Assembly: GCF_028714215.1 (NCBI RefSeq)
Contig: NZ_JAQTMS010000003.1
Span: forward strand, 62,001-126,000
From: Rhodoferax sp.
Lineage (GTDB): Bacteria; Pseudomonadota; Gammaproteobacteria; Burkholderiales; Burkholderiaceae_C
Reading direction: 5' to 3'
DNA length: 64,000 bases
Part shown: piece by piece, positions 51,258-59,854 of the stretch
Layout: each line of letters starts with the position of its first letter
Numbering within the stretch: the first letter of the stretch is position 1
Notes under the pieces: model-generated
Told to the model about the DNA's origin: nothing
The model's database searches: none
The model's input: the letters and a program-made list of their open reading frames with translations, nothing else
Translations under genes and position numbers: made by a program

Positions 51258-52808
51258 TCAATGCCGAAGCGCCGCTTCATCTTTCTGAAGTTTGTAGTCG
51301 TCCTTCATGAAATGAATGGAGGAAATCTCATACGTTTTGAGTTTGGTATGGATCGTTTTGTAATCCAGGTGCAGCATCCGTGCCGCCTGCGCCTTGTTAC
51401 CGTGGGTCAGTGCCAGCGCCCGCAAAAGAATCGCACGCTCCACTTGAGTCGTAATCTGCCCGATCAAGTCCTTCAAGGGAAAATCAACCCCCAAGGTCAT
51501 GAACTCCTCTGGCGCACACAGCGGGCAAGCCTGGTGCTCACTTGTTTCAAAATGCGCCTGTGTCAGTCGCTCCGGCAGCCGCGGCAGCTGTGGACAAACA
51601 CGTTGGTCAAGCATGCCCAGCAGTTCCGGCGCAATCAAGCCATCGGTGCTGTCGCACAGCAAGACGGCGCGGCGCAACTGGTTGCGCAACTCGCGCGCGT
51701 TGCCGGGCCAGTCGTAGCGCTGCAAGATGCCCCAGGCATGGCCTGACAAGCCTTTCACCTGCTTGTCCAACTCGGCGTTGGTCTGGGTCAAAAATCGATG
51801 CACCAGAAACACCAGGTCTTCCTTGCGTTCCCGCAATGCCGTCAGATGAATCGTGTACTCGGCCAGCCGGTGGTACAGGTCGCCGCGAAAGGTGTGCCGC
51901 TCCACCATCGCCAACAGGTCGGCATTGGTCGCCGCCACCACCCGGAAATCGACTTTTTGTTCCTTGCTGCTGCCGATGCGGTGAATTCGCCGCGTCTCCA
52001 GCACCCGCAGCAGCTTGCCCTGCATCGCCAATGGCAGGTTGCCGATCTCGTCCAGAAAAATGGTGCCGCCCTCGGCCAGTTCAAAAGCCCCCGCTTTAGC
52101 CTGATGGGCTCCCGTGAAAGCGCCTTTTTCGTGACCAAACAATTCACTCTCGATCAGCGACTCCGATATGGCGCCGCAATCGACCGCCACCAGCGGCTTG
52201 GCGCAGCGCTTGCTTCGGGCGTGAATGGCTTGCGACACCAATTCCTTTCCGGTGCCGGACTCACCCGTGATCAGGACCGAGAAATTGGTCCGGGCAACCC
52301 GTTCCACCTCGCGCTGGATGCCTTGAATGGCGGCGCTGTTTCCCATCGAATTCACCAGCGAATCGGCTTGGCGCGGAGGGTCCAGGATTTGCCGAACCTG
52401 GAGCTTGGCTCTTCTTTCCTCCAGGGCGTAGCGAACGGTACTCAGCACGTCCTCGTTCTTGAACGGTTTGGTCAGGTAATCCCAGGCCCCGGCCCGAACG
52501 GCGCGCACCGCGTCATGGGTGTTGCCGTTGCCGGTGACCATGATGACAGGTGTCGTTTTGTAGTCGGTCTTGATCTTTGTCAGCACCTCAAAACCATCCA
52601 GGTCGGGCAAACCGATATCCAGCAGCACCACGTCGGGCACCTCCTTGCCGATAGCGACCAGTGCTTCTTCGCCGTTCGCCGCCAACAACGGTGCAAACCC
52701 GGCCTGTCGCATGAGATTGGACAAGACCCAGCGTGCATCCTCCTGGTCGTCCACCACCAGCACCTTGGCCAGGGCCGAAGGTGCGCCAGCGATCTTGCCA
52801 ACTGTCAT
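51258..52808 (-). CDS. NtrC-type sigma-54 response regulator (GvrA-like)
   Basis: A 516-residue activator. The receiver has Asp64 in VVLLDIGLPDLDG; the AAA domain shows GESGTGKE, the sigma-54 contact loop GAFTGA within GHEKGAFTGAHQ, and LDEIGNLP; the C-terminus is a Fis-type helix-turn-helix (KAQAARMLHLDYKTIHTKL). It should activate the sigma-54 promoter found upstream of gvpA after phosphorylation by the NtrB-type kinase. A CPLC motif lies in the linker before the Fis domain. It overlaps the upstream gene by ATGA. Confidence 0.93.
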   Translation of the reverse strand: MTVGKIAGAPSALAKVLVVDDQEDARWVLSNLMRQAGFAPLLAANGEEALVAIGKEVPDVVLLDIGLPDLDGFEVLTKIKTDYKTTPVIMVTGNGNTHDAVRAVRAGAWDYLTKPFKNEDVLSTVRYALEERRAKLQVRQILDPPRQADSLVNSMGNSAAIQGIQREVERVARTNFSVLITGESGTGKELVSQAIHARSKRCAKPLVAVDCGAISESLIESELFGHEKGAFTGAHQAKAGAFELAEGGTIFLDEIGNLPLAMQGKLLRVLETRRIHRIGSSKEQKVDFRVVAATNADLLAMVERHTFRGDLYHRLAEYTIHLTALRERKEDLVFLVHRFLTQTNAELDKQVKGLSGHAWGILQRYDWPGNARELRNQLRRAVLLCDSTDGLIAPELLGMLDQRVCPQLPRLPERLTQAHFETSEHQACPLCAPEEFMTLGVDFPLKDLIGQITTQVERAILLRALALTHGNKAQAARMLHLDYKTIHTKLKTYEISSIHFMKDDYKLQKDEAALRH

Positions 52809-53407
52809 TGCGTCTTTCCCTGTTTTTTTCTGAGCGACGGGAGCAATTGGCGGACCAGGATGTCGGCGTCAAGCAGTGCCTCAACGGAATGGGCCAAGCC
52901 CAGAAACAGCAAACCGATCTCGCCAGCGCGCAGCGTCGCGTTGACCCGATTGGCGATAAACCGATCACGCTTCCAGAGCAGCTTGCGGCTTTGCTCTTCA
53001 CGCTGGTGCTGGTACTCGGGATCAGCGTGGCGCGCGGCAGCCTGATGGAATTGGTACTCCTGCAGCAGCAGCCCGGCATCTTCGGTGCCCATCAACTGGG
53101 CGCCCTGCGCCATCAATTCCAGCAGCAAGCGGTGATTCTTGCTCCCCTGTGCGGCAACGTCCTTGACAATGTCCTCTTCTCTGGCGCAAACGGGCAAGCC
53201 GTCCTGGTACAGGCGCACCGTTGCATAGGGCAACTCCAGAGACTTGATCATTTGCTGGATTCCGAACCAGACATCGTCAATCGACTTGAGATGCTCAACC
53301 CACTTGTCATGGCCAAACCGGCTGATGTAAGCCTGCTTGGTCTGCTCAAGCAGCGACCCCATATCCTGTTCGGTATGGACAATCGGGATCACAACCAGCG
53401 TTCGCAT
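52805..53407 (-). CDS. Conserved protein of unknown function in the gas vesicle regulatory unit
   Basis: A 200-residue soluble protein beginning MRTLVVIPIVHTEQDMGSL. It has RLYQDGLPVC and GSKNHRLLLELMAQGAQLMGTED blocks that look conserved, and a basic C-terminal helical part. I recognise the pattern from unnamed bacterial and archaeal proteins but know no function. It is the first gene of the regulatory unit, joined to the NtrC-type gene by ATGA, and lies where gvpY-type genes do in other loci. Confidence 0.7.
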   Translation of the reverse strand: MRTLVVIPIVHTEQDMGSLLEQTKQAYISRFGHDKWVEHLKSIDDVWFGIQQMIKSLELPYATVRLYQDGLPVCAREEDIVKDVAAQGSKNHRLLLELMAQGAQLMGTEDAGLLLQEYQFHQAAARHADPEYQHQREEQSRKLLWKRDRFIANRVNATLRAGEIGLLFLGLAHSVEALLDADILVRQLLPSLRKKQGKTQ

Positions 53408-53658
53408 AATTCAGCTGCCAGGAAAAATGCGGGCGAGGCTGAATTTGGAATCTGGATTGACATCAAACCTCCCCCACAGAACTTTCATTCTGGAGTCATT
53501 GCAGTCTGTTACAAACTATCTGAAACCATCTTGCGTTTTCTCAAGCAAGTAACATTCTCTCCAGCCCCCAACCGGGTTGATCGAAACCCACATGCTTCCT
53601 TGACGCCTCAAAATACGCTATCGTCAGCCGACCCCAAAAACCAACTGAACCGTGCCCG
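53408..53658. other. Divergent intergenic region of 251 bases
   Basis: Lies between the regulatory unit (minus) and the acyltransferase (plus). I see TGTTAC near 53508 and GTAACA near 53546 as a widely spaced inverted pair, and a CTTGC/GCAAG stem-loop near 53530. No sigma-54 promoter with correct spacing is visible on the minus strand. Confidence 0.4.
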
Positions 53659-54558
53659 ATGCTTAATTTTCTTCCCCCACTGGTGGTGGGCCTGATTGCT
53701 TCCCTGCTGCTGGCGCTCAACGCGCTGTTCTGGGTCCCGATACTGCTCATTTTTGCCTTGCTGAAGCTGATCATCCCGATCAAGAAAATGCGGCTGCTGA
53801 TCGACCCGCTGCTGCTGCGCATCGCTGAAGCCTGGATTGCCGGCAACAGCGGCTGGATGCGCCTGACCCAGCGCACCCGTTGGGACGTGCAAGGCATCGA
53901 AGGGCTCAACTACCGCAGCTGGTACCTGGTGAACTGCAATCACCAGTCCTGGGTCGACATTCTGGTGCTGCAACACCTGTTCAACCGGCGCATTCCGCTG
54001 CTCAAATTCTTTCTCAAGCAGCAATTGATGTGGGTACCGGTCATGGGGCTGGCCTGGTGGGCACTGGATTTTCCGTTCATGCGCCGCCATAGCGAGGAGT
54101 TTTTGAAAAAACACCCCGAGATGCGCGGCAAGGATCAAGCCACCACGCGCCAGGCCTGCGAAAAATTTGCCCTGATCCCCACCAGCGTGATGAATTTTCT
54201 GGAGGGCACGCGCTTTACCACGGCCAAGCACCAGCGGCAAAAGTCACCCTACAAGCATTTGCTCAAACCCAAGGCCGGCGGCCTGGCCTTGGCGCTGAAC
54301 GCCATGGGCGACAAGTTCCAGGCGATTCTGGACGTGACCATTGTTTACCCGGACGGCGCGCCGCAATTCTGGCAATTCCTGAAGGGCAGACTGCAACGCG
54401 TGGTGGTTCGGGTGCGTGCGTTACCGGTGCCGCAACAGCTGGCGCAAGGCGATTACGCCGGCGATGCGGCGGTGCGCGAGGCCTACCAGCAATGGGTGCA
54501 CCAGCTGTGGCTGGACAAGGATGCGCAGATCGAGACGCTGCTCAGCGCAAGTGCTTGA
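53659..54558 (+). CDS. PlsC/YihG-type acyltransferase
   Basis: A 299-residue membrane acyltransferase with an N-terminal membrane helix (VVGLIASLLLALNALFWVPILL). The catalytic NHQSWVD (HX4D) motif lies near residue 95, and FLEGTR is the glycerol-3-phosphate-contacting motif. The length and the RWDVQGIEGL and KHQRQKSPYKHLLKPKAGG parts fit YihG-like 1-acylglycerol-3-phosphate acyltransferases. Its end overlaps the convergent MOSC gene by 17 bases. Confidence 0.88.
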   Translation: MLNFLPPLVVGLIASLLLALNALFWVPILLIFALLKLIIPIKKMRLLIDPLLLRIAEAWIAGNSGWMRLTQRTRWDVQGIEGLNYRSWYLVNCNHQSWVDILVLQHLFNRRIPLLKFFLKQQLMWVPVMGLAWWALDFPFMRRHSEEFLKKHPEMRGKDQATTRQACEKFALIPTSVMNFLEGTRFTTAKHQRQKSPYKHLLKPKAGGLALALNAMGDKFQAILDVTIVYPDGAPQFWQFLKGRLQRVVVRVRALPVPQQLAQGDYAGDAAVREAYQQWVHQLWLDKDAQIETLLSASA

Positions 54559-55123
54559 ACATCTTGGCCTGGAACGACTCGGCGATGCTCAGGCGTCGCG
54601 GACCCGGTAGCAGTTCAAACGGTTCGCCGGCGCTTAAATGCCCCGCCTGCTCCAGCGCCAGATAGAAGCCGCAGTAGCCGCTTTGCGCCATCACCTTGCT
54701 GGCACCGCTGAAACCCATGACGGCATTGAACTTGTAGCAAGGCTGGCGCGGCTGCGTCACGCGCAAGGCGCAAGCAGCGAACCTGAGCACATCGCCGACC
54801 CAGACCTCCGTCTCCAGCAGGCCTTGCAGGGTCAGGTTCTCACCGAACGTGCCAAGGGGCAGCGCAGCGTCGTCGCTGCCCATCAGGCTCGCCTTGGTGC
54901 GCTGGGCACGCCAGAACGGGTAATGCTCCACCGGATAGGCGTAGACCGCTTTGTCCAGCCCGCCATGGACCGTCAAATCGGCCTGCTCGTCACCCGACAG
55001 CCCCATGGCAGAAACCTGGACCGGGCCGGTGACCGGCAGCTTGTGAATAGCGGTCAGGATGGACCGCCCCTCGATCTGGATGCGGCGCGCCGGAGCCGTC
55101 TGGACGCCAAGCAGCGTGAACAC
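54542..55123 (-). CDS. MOSC domain protein
   Basis: A 193-residue MOSC (molybdenum-cofactor sulfurase C-terminal) protein of YiiM type: MGLSGDEQADLTVHGGLDKAVYAYP, GTFGENLTLQG, VGDVLRFA and TQPRQPCYKF with the conserved Cys. It starts with GTG overlapping the acyl-CoA dehydrogenase stop by one base. Such proteins reduce N-hydroxylated substrates or carry sulfur for the cofactor. It may connect with the molybdoenzyme at the left edge only distantly. Confidence 0.88.
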   Translation of the reverse strand: MFTLLGVQTAPARRIQIEGRSILTAIHKLPVTGPVQVSAMGLSGDEQADLTVHGGLDKAVYAYPVEHYPFWRAQRTKASLMGSDDAALPLGTFGENLTLQGLLETEVWVGDVLRFAACALRVTQPRQPCYKFNAVMGFSGASKVMAQSGYCGFYLALEQAGHLSAGEPFELLPGPRRLSIAESFQAKMFKHLR

Positions 55124-56286
55124 TATTTACCGCCCAGGCCCATGGCCCTGGTGATCACTTCCTTCATGATCTCGTTGGTGCCGCCGTAGATGCGCTGGAC
55201 GCGGGCGTCGGCGTAGGCACGGGTGATAGCGTATTCCCACATATAACCGTAGCCGCCGAACAGTTGCACGCACTGGTCCATCACCTTGCACTGCAAGTCG
55301 CTGCACCAGTACTTGGCCATGCTGGCGGTCGCCGTGTCCAGCGTGTCGGCCAGCAGCAGCTCGGCGCATTTGTCGACAAAGACGCGCGCCACCTGGACCT
55401 CCGTTTGCAGCTCGGCCAGGGTGAAGCGCGTGTTCTGGAACGCGCCCACGCTCTGGCCGAACACCTTGCGCTCCTTCACATAGTCCACGGTCCAGTCAAT
55501 GGCCGCCTGCGCCGCAGCGACGGCGCCGATGGCGATTTGCAGGCGCTCCCACGGCAACTGCTCCATCAGGCAGATGAAGCCCCGGTTCTCATGGGCCGGC
55601 CCGCCCAGCAGATTGGCGGCCGGCAAGCGCACATTGTCGAAGAACAGTTCGGAGGTGTCCTGCGCCTTGAGGCCCAGTTTTTTCAGCCGCTTGCCGACCG
55701 AGTAGCCCGGCATGCCGCGCTCCACCAGCAACAAGCTGGTGCCCTTGGCGCCGGCTTGCGGGTTGGTCTTGGCGACCACGATCACCAGGTCGGCGTGCCA
55801 GCCGTTGGTGATAAAGGTCTTGCTGCCATTGAGCAGATAGCTGCCGTCCGGCTGTTGGATGGCAGTCGCCTTGATGCCCTGCAAGTCGGAGCCGGCCGCT
55901 GGCTCGCTCATGGCAATGGCGCCAATCATGGCGCCGCTGGCCAGTTGCGGCAGGTATTTTTTCTTTTGCTCCGCGGTGCCGTAGTGCAGGATGTAGGGCG
56001 CCACGATCTCGCTGTGCAGGGAGTAGCCGATGCCGGAGAAGCCGGCCGCGCTGAGCTCCTCGATCTGCGCCATGGAATACAGCTTGTCGGCGCCGGCGCC
56101 GCCGTATTCCTCCGGCATGCTCAGGCACAGGAAGCCGTTCTCGCCGGCCTTGTTCCAGACCGCGCGGTCGACATAGCCCTGCTCTTCCCAGGCGGCATGG
56201 AAAGGGGCAATTTCCTTCTCGATGAAGCGACGAAAACTGTCGCGAAAGGCCTGGTGGTCGGCGCTAAAAAGAGTTCGCTGGATCAT
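55123..56286 (-). CDS. Acyl-CoA dehydrogenase
   Basis: A 387-residue FAD acyl-CoA dehydrogenase. It shows SMPEEYGGAGADKLYS, IGAIAMSEPAAGSDLQGIKATA, LNGSKTFITNGWHADL and the C-terminal QLFGGYGYMWEYAITRAYADARVQRIYGGTNEIMKEVI, with the catalytic Glu in the last segment. I start at the ATG at 56286 where homology begins. It diverges from the thiolase gene across a region with a palindrome. Confidence 0.93.
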   Translation of the reverse strand: MIQRTLFSADHQAFRDSFRRFIEKEIAPFHAAWEEQGYVDRAVWNKAGENGFLCLSMPEEYGGAGADKLYSMAQIEELSAAGFSGIGYSLHSEIVAPYILHYGTAEQKKKYLPQLASGAMIGAIAMSEPAAGSDLQGIKATAIQQPDGSYLLNGSKTFITNGWHADLVIVVAKTNPQAGAKGTSLLLVERGMPGYSVGKRLKKLGLKAQDTSELFFDNVRLPAANLLGGPAHENRGFICLMEQLPWERLQIAIGAVAAAQAAIDWTVDYVKERKVFGQSVGAFQNTRFTLAELQTEVQVARVFVDKCAELLLADTLDTATASMAKYWCSDLQCKVMDQCVQLFGGYGYMWEYAITRAYADARVQRIYGGTNEIMKEVITRAMGLGGK

Positions 56287-56322
56287 GCTGTCACCTGTTT
56301 GACAAGAATTAGAGTATTTATA

Positions 56323-56338
56323 CAAAGCAATCGCTTTG
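56323..56338. promoter_or_regulatory. Inverted repeat between fatty-acid oxidation genes
   Basis: CAAAGC-AATC-GCTTTG lies in the divergent promoter region between the acyl-CoA dehydrogenase and thiolase genes. It may be the operator of a TetR- or FadR-like regulator of fatty-acid oxidation. No such regulator is in the window. Confidence 0.45.
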
Positions 56339-56412
56339 CGAAAAGAATATACTGCATCCGGACCTCTCGCCGCCCACTATTTTTTTAATTCCTTCCCCCC
56401 ACTGGAGTCTCC

Positions 56413-57618
56413 ATGACCGAAGCATTTGTGTTTGATGCCATCCGCACGCCGCGCGGCAAAGGCAAGAAAGACGGCAGCCTCTATGAAGTCAAACCGATCA
56501 ACCTGCTGGCCGGCGTGCTGACCGAGTTGCAGCGCCGTAACGACTTCGATACCGCCCAGGTGGACGACGTGGTGATGGGCGTGGTGTCGCCGGTCGGCGA
56601 ACAAGGCTCGGTCATCGCCAAGGTGGCGGCGCTGAAAGCCGGCTGGGACTTCACCTGCTCGGGCATGCAGGTCAACCGTTTTTGCGCCTCGGGCCTGGAA
56701 GCGGTCAATCTGGCGGCGCAAAAAGTGCGCTCCGGCTGGGAAGAACTGGTGGTGGCCGGTGGCGTCGAGAGCATGAGCCGCGTGCCGATCGGCTCCGACG
56801 GCGGCGCCTGGGCGATGGACCCGGAAACCAATTCGCAGACCGCTTTCGTGCCGCAAGGCATTGGCGCCGATCTGATTGCCACGCTGGAAGGCTTTTCGCG
56901 CCAGGACGTCGACGCGTTCGCGCTGGAGAGCCAGCAACGCGCCGCCAAGGCCCGCGCCAGCGGCTATTTCTCGCACTCGCTGGTGCCCGTCACCGACTTC
57001 CTGGGCCAGGTCATTCTGGCCGAGGACGAGTTCATCAAGCCGCAAACCACGCTGGAAGGGCTGGCCTCACTGAAACCGGCTTTCGATCAAATGGGCGGCA
57101 TGGGTTTCGACCAGGTGGCCCTCACGCGCTACCCGCAGGTGGAGCGCATCCAGCATGTGCACCACGCCGGCAACTCCAGCGGCATCGTCGATGGCGCCGC
57201 CGCGCTGTTGATCGGCTCGGAAGCGGCCGGCAAGACCCACGGCTTCACGCCACGGGCCCGCATTGTGGCGGCGGCACTGAGCGGCGCCGACCCCACCATC
57301 ATGCTGACCGGCCCGATGCCGGCGGCGCGCAAGGCGCTGGCCAAGGCCGGTCTGACGATAGACCAGATCGACTTGTTTGAAGTCAACGAAGCCTTTGCCG
57401 CGGTGGTGATGCGTTTCATGAAAGAGATGGGCGTGTCGCACGACCGGGTCAACGTCAACGGCGGCGCCATTGCCATGGGGCATCCGCTGGGCGCCACCGG
57501 CGCCATGATCCTGAGCACCTTGATCGACGAACTGCACCGGCGCCAGTTGCGCTACGGCATGGCCACCTTGTGCGTGGGCGGCGGCATGGGCATTGCGACT
57601 ATCGTGGAAAGAATCTAA
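56413..57618 (+). CDS. Acetyl-CoA acetyltransferase (thiolase)
   Basis: A 401-residue thiolase. The nucleophilic Cys lies in [14 protein letters not shown] near residue 90, followed by [18 protein letters not shown], the catalytic His in GHPLGATGA and the second Cys in CVGGGMG. The length is typical. The stop overlaps the start of the FadB-like gene (TAATG), so together they form the beta-oxidation beta and alpha activities. Confidence 0.93.
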   Translation: MTEAFVFDAIRTPRGKGKKDGSLYEVKPINLLAGVLTELQRRNDFDTAQVDDVVMGVVSPVGEQGSVIAKVAALKAGWDFTCSGMQVNRFCASGLEAVNLAAQKVRSGWEELVVAGGVESMSRVPIGSDGGAWAMDPETNSQTAFVPQGIGADLIATLEGFSRQDVDAFALESQQRAAKARASGYFSHSLVPVTDFLGQVILAEDEFIKPQTTLEGLASLKPAFDQMGGMGFDQVALTRYPQVERIQHVHHAGNSSGIVDGAAALLIGSEAAGKTHGFTPRARIVAAALSGADPTIMLTGPMPAARKALAKAGLTIDQIDLFEVNEAFAAVVMRFMKEMGVSHDRVNVNGGAIAMGHPLGATGAMILSTLIDELHRRQLRYGMATLCVGGGMGIATIVERI

Positions 57619-59789
57619 TGAAGACCATCCAATACCAACTTGACGACGGCATCGCCAGCATCACTTTCGACGAACCCAATTCGCCGGTCAACACCATGTG
57701 CCTGCAATGGCAGGAAGACATGTCGGAACTGGTGGCGCAGGTTCTGAAGGATCAGGACAAAATCAAGGGCATCATCCTGGCGTCGGCCAAATCGACCTTC
57801 TTCGCCGGCGCCGACCTGAAGGGTGCCATGCGTCTGAAGGTCACGGACGCCAGCGCCATCTTCGCCGAAATTGAACGCGTCAAGAAGAACTTCCGCACCC
57901 TGGAAACTCTGGGCAAACCGGTGGTCAGCTGCCTCAACGGCACGGCCCTGGGCGGCGGCTGGGAAGTGGCCCTGGTGGGGCACCACCGGATCGCCATCGA
58001 CGACCGCAAGATCCAGTTCGGTCTGCCCGAGGTGACGCTGGGTCTGCTGCCCGGCGCCAGCGGCGTGACCAAGATGACGCGCCACCTGGGCTTGATGGGC
58101 GCTCAACCTTATCTGGTGGAGGGCAAGACTTTTTCGCCCTCCGAGGCCAAAGGCCTGGGACTGGTGCATGAACTGGTGGCACCGGGCGACGGCGCCGCCG
58201 CCGAGATGCGGGCCAAGGCAGTGGCCTGGATTGCCGCCAACCCGAAGGCCCAGCATCCCTGGGAAGACAAGGACTACAAGGTGCCGGGCGGCACCCCGTC
58301 CAACCCCAAGGTGGCGATGATGCTGGTGGTGGCCCCGGCCATGATCAAGAAGCAGACGCGCGGCCTCTACCCCGCCCCCGAGGCCATCATGGCCTGCATG
58401 GTGGAAGGCTTGCAGGTCGACTTGCCGACCGCCTTGCGCATCGAGAGCCGCTATCTGGCCAAGCTGATGACCGGCAGCGTGGCGCGCGCCATGATCAACA
58501 CCTTCTTCTTCAATTTGAATGCCATCAAGAGCGGCCAGTCGCGGCCCGCCGGCGTGGCCCGGTTCAAGCCGGCCAAGGTCGGTCTGCTGGGCGCCGGCGC
58601 GATGGGCGCCGGCATTGCCTACGCGCAGGCCAGCAAGGGCATCGCCACGGTGCTGAAGGACGTGAGCCAGGAGAAGGCCGAGGCCGGCAAGGCCCACAGC
58701 GCCAAACTGACCCAGGCGCGGGTCGACAAAGGCCGCATGAGCGCCGACGAGCAGCAAAAGATCCTGGGCCGCATCCAGGCCACCGGCAACACGTCCGACC
58801 TGAAAGACTGCGACCTGATCATCGAAGCCGTGTTCGAGAATCGCGAACTCAAGGCCAGGGTCACTAGGGAAGCCGAGCCGATGCTGGCTGGACCTGACAA
58901 AGGGGGCGGCTTCTTTGCCTCCAACACTTCCACCCTGCCGATCAGCGGCCTGGCCAAGGCCAGCGCCGCACCGGAGAAATTCATCGGCATCCACTTCTTC
59001 AGCCCGGTCGACAAGATGAAGCTGGTGGAGATCATTCGCGGCCAGCAGACCAGCGACGAAACGGTGGCGCGGGCCTTCGACTACGTGCAAGCCATCGGCA
59101 AGATGCCGATCGTGGTGAACGACTCGCGCGGCTTCTTCACCAGCCGCGTCTTCGGCACCTTCGTCATGGAAGGCGTGGCGATGCTGGGCGAAGGCATACC
59201 GGCGCCGGCGATCGAGAACGCCGGCATCCAGTGCGGCATGCCGGTAGGCCCGCTGGCGGTGCTGGACGAAACCACTTTGAGCCTGAGCCTGCACGTGATG
59301 GAGCAGACCCGTGCCGACTACGCAGCCGAGGGCAAAAACTACGTCGCCGTCCCGGGCGAGGCACTGGTGGCCAGGATGGTGAAAGAGTACCAGCGGCCCG
59401 GCCGCGCCGGCGGCGCCGGCTTCTACGAATACCCGACCGAGAAAGGCGCCAAGAAATACCTCTGGCCGCAACTCAAACCGCTGTTTGAAAAGCCCGATGC
59501 CCGGTGGAACATCACTGACCTGAAAGACCGCCTGCTGTATCGCCAGGCGGTGGAAACGGCCCGCTGCCTGAGCGAAGGCGTGCTCACCAGCGTGCACGAG
59601 GCCAACATCGGCTCCATCTTCGGCATCGGCTTCCCGGCCTGGACCGGCGGCGCCCTGCAGTTCATCTACGGCATGGGGATAGATGCCTTCGTCAAACGCG
59701 CCGATCAACTGGCAGCCGCCTTCGGGGCCGGTTTTGCGCTGACGGACGAGGTCAAGGCAACGCTCCAGCGCTATCAACCGGTTTATTGA
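57618..59789 (+). CDS. FadB/FadJ-like 3-hydroxyacyl-CoA dehydrogenase/enoyl-CoA hydratase
   Basis: A 723-residue bifunctional enzyme. The N-terminal crotonase domain shows NGTALGGGWEVAL and LPEVTLGLLPGASG; the NAD domain begins VGLLGAGAMGAGIAYAQ near residue 320; the C-terminal domain has HFFSPVDKMKLVEII, SRGFFTSRVFGTFV and GFPAWTGG. It hydrates enoyl-CoA and oxidises 3-hydroxyacyl-CoA. I start at the ATG at 57618, overlapping the thiolase stop; the frame open further upstream is a shadow. Confidence 0.93.
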   Translation: MKTIQYQLDDGIASITFDEPNSPVNTMCLQWQEDMSELVAQVLKDQDKIKGIILASAKSTFFAGADLKGAMRLKVTDASAIFAEIERVKKNFRTLETLGKPVVSCLNGTALGGGWEVALVGHHRIAIDDRKIQFGLPEVTLGLLPGASGVTKMTRHLGLMGAQPYLVEGKTFSPSEAKGLGLVHELVAPGDGAAAEMRAKAVAWIAANPKAQHPWEDKDYKVPGGTPSNPKVAMMLVVAPAMIKKQTRGLYPAPEAIMACMVEGLQVDLPTALRIESRYLAKLMTGSVARAMINTFFFNLNAIKSGQSRPAGVARFKPAKVGLLGAGAMGAGIAYAQASKGIATVLKDVSQEKAEAGKAHSAKLTQARVDKGRMSADEQQKILGRIQATGNTSDLKDCDLIIEAVFENRELKARVTREAEPMLAGPDKGGGFFASNTSTLPISGLAKASAAPEKFIGIHFFSPVDKMKLVEIIRGQQTSDETVARAFDYVQAIGKMPIVVNDSRGFFTSRVFGTFVMEGVAMLGEGIPAPAIENAGIQCGMPVGPLAVLDETTLSLSLHVMEQTRADYAAEGKNYVAVPGEALVARMVKEYQRPGRAGGAGFYEYPTEKGAKKYLWPQLKPLFEKPDARWNITDLKDRLLYRQAVETARCLSEGVLTSVHEANIGSIFGIGFPAWTGGALQFIYGMGIDAFVKRADQLAAAFGAGFALTDEVKATLQRYQPVY

Positions 59790-59817
59790 CGAGGTTCACA
59801 GTACCGGATTCAAAGTA

Positions 59818-59832
59818 CTTGACATAGTCAAG
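59818..59832. promoter_or_regulatory. Palindromic operator 1 of the MarR-GNAT gene
   Basis: CTTGAC-ATA-GTCAAG is a perfect inverted repeat. It contains a TTGACA that could serve as the -35 box. It shares the TGAC-N3-GTCA core with a second palindrome 21 bases further on. Confidence 0.55.
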
Positions 59833-59838
59833 CAATTG

Positions 59839-59853
59839 CCTGACGATGTCAGG
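59839..59853. promoter_or_regulatory. Palindromic operator 2 of the MarR-GNAT gene
   Basis: CCTGAC-GAT-GTCAGG is a perfect inverted repeat ending two bases before the ATG at 59855. Centres of the two palindromes are 21 bases apart, two helical turns, as expected for two dimers of an autorepressor. Confidence 0.55.
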
Positions 59854-59854
59854 C

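Noticed and set aside
57615-59777. 720-residue minus-strand open frame
   Set aside because: Antisense shadow of the FadB-like gene in GC-rich DNA; no recognisable domain.
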